NCBI RefSeq assembly: GCF_004328645.1
Contig: NZ_CP031395.1
Coordinates: 2,567,501-2,631,500, forward strand
DNA: 64,000 bases
Source of the DNA: Hylemonella gracilis
GTDB taxonomy: Bacteria; Pseudomonadota; Gammaproteobacteria; Burkholderiales; Burkholderiaceae_C
Direction of reading: 5' to 3'
Of the stretch, positions 63,422 through 64,000 are shown one piece after another. Made by a program: the position numbers and the translations under genes. The notes under the pieces are model-generated. The model ran no database searches. It was not told the DNA's origin and worked only from the letters and a program-made list of their open reading frames with translations. Positions within the stretch are counted from its first letter, which is position 1; every line of letters starts with the position of its first letter.

Positions 63422-64000
63422 TCAATGATGGTCGTGACCATCATGATCGGCGTGGCCATGCGCATGGCCCCAGACCAGCAAGGCATCGCGTCCTTCCACC
63501 AGCAGATCGCAGCAGGCCCCGACCGGCAGCAGCACCTTGGTGGGCACATGACCGAACGGCAGACCGGTCAGCACCGGCACCTTGAGCTGGCTGCGCAGCC
63601 AGTTGACCACGCTTTGCAGCTTGAAGCCCTTGTCGTGCGCCGTGAGCTTGTAGTCGGTGAACTGGCCGAGCAAGATGGCCTGTTGCCGGCCCAGGATGCC
63701 AGCGTGCAGCAACTGGGTCAGCATGCGCTCGATGCGGTAGGGATGCTCGCCCACGTCCTCCAGGAACAGGAGGCCGCCCGCCGTCTGGGCAGCGGACGGG
63801 AAATAAGGCGTGCCCAGCAAAGACACCAGCACGGCCAGGTTGCCGCCCCACAGGGGCGCGTGTTCGATGGCCAGCCGATTGCTTTTCTTCCCGTCACTGG
63901 CCTCCAGGCGCTGCAGAAGGCGCGCCTGCCAGGCTCCGGCGGCATCCTGATCAGCGGGGGGGTTTTGGGTAGCCGCCAACCCGTCCCTTCGCCCTGCCCC
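63422..64000 (-). CDS. ldcA: Muramoyltetrapeptide carboxypeptidase (LdcA, S66), 5' partial
   Basis: LD-carboxypeptidases remove the terminal D-Ala from recycled murein tetrapeptides in the cytoplasm. The frame is open to the end of the window, so the N-terminal half with the Ser nucleophile is outside. The visible C-terminal domain has NRLAIEHAPLWGGNLAVLVS, the catalytic Glu in GGLLFLEDVGEHPYRIERML and the catalytic His in TGLPFGHVPTKVLLPVG. It ends with a His-rich tail HAHGHADHDGHDHH absent from standard LdcA, which could bind metal. It is convergent with the P-type ATPase; the 73-base gap holds a perfect ATCATTGA-TTT-TCAATGAT hairpin. Confidence 0.9.
   Translation of the reverse strand, partial: GAGRRDGLAATQNPPADQDAAGAWQARLLQRLEASDGKKSNRLAIEHAPLWGGNLAVLVSLLGTPYFPSAAQTAGGLLFLEDVGEHPYRIERMLTQLLHAGILGRQQAILLGQFTDYKLTAHDKGFKLQSVVNWLRSQLKVPVLTGLPFGHVPTKVLLPVGACCDLLVEGRDALLVWGHAHGHADHDGHDHH

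Noticed and set aside
1..64000. CRISPR array, prophage, transposase or integrase
   Set aside because: I saw no regularly spaced repeats and no product with transposase, integrase or phage structural motifs in any frame; the tRNA pair is not followed by an integrase or an attachment duplication that I could find.

Overview
The window is a GC-rich, densely coded stretch of chromosome from a betaproteobacterium, most likely order Burkholderiales and probably close to the Comamonadaceae. The evidence is gene content and order: rsfS-rlmH-maf-rng at the start, the mltG-tmk-holB-tatD block, the sbp-cysT-cysW-cysA operon, a CysB regulator of the Burkholderiales type, a mannitol/chloroaromatic-type TRAP transporter, and 36H-type chemoreceptors. 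There is no phage, transposase or CRISPR array. Both end genes, rsfS and ldcA, are cut by the window edge.

1-9.5 kb is housekeeping: ribosome silencing and 23S rRNA methylation (rsfS, rlmH), maf, RNase G, the lipid A flippase msbA on the minus strand, the tolB-pal-cpoB envelope operon without tolQRA next to it, tcdA (with an apparent frameshift), then tRNA-Lys(UUU) and tRNA-Asn(GUU) with a promoter and a strong terminator. 9.6-21.6 kb is metabolism and transport: threonine aldolase, a TRAP dctPQM operon on the minus strand, thioredoxin-like and 1-Cys peroxiredoxin genes, a small hydrolase, and the sulfate ABC operon ending in an overlapping dsbB. 21.7-42 kb is rich in signalling: two chemoreceptors flanking a GAF/HD-GYP protein, argA, hrpA, a globin-coupled EAL protein, a methionine-type aminotransferase, cysB, a 4-hydroxybutyrate-type dehydrogenase, a PAS-PAS-GGDEF protein, a lipase-like hydrolase and a thioesterase-acetyltransferase fusion. 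42-46.7 kb returns to housekeeping (ygfZ, mltG, tmk, holB, tatD).

46.8-63.3 kb is the most interesting part. It looks like a low-oxygen or dormancy island: hsp20 coupled to an ABC/FtsX/adaptor exporter; arcD-arcA-arcB-arcC with a flavodoxin-like gene; and a minus-strand group of a tandem universal stress protein (frameshifted), an FNR-like regulator without iron-sulfur cysteines, and a fused phosphotransferase/P-loop kinase. Divergent from that group is an MgtA-type P-type ATPase. Four FNR-type half-site pairs (5-4-5 spacing) precede these four transcription units, three of them at about -41 from a plausible -10 box. I found no comparable site in the other main intergenic regions that I read by eye. 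The gene set (Hsp20, universal stress protein beside a P-type ATPase, phosphotransferase/P-loop fusion) resembles the mycobacterial DosR dormancy regulon, here apparently under FNR-type control.

Two genes (tcdA and the universal stress protein) each carry one apparent single-base loss in a run of five G/C. This could be sequencing error or true inactivation.
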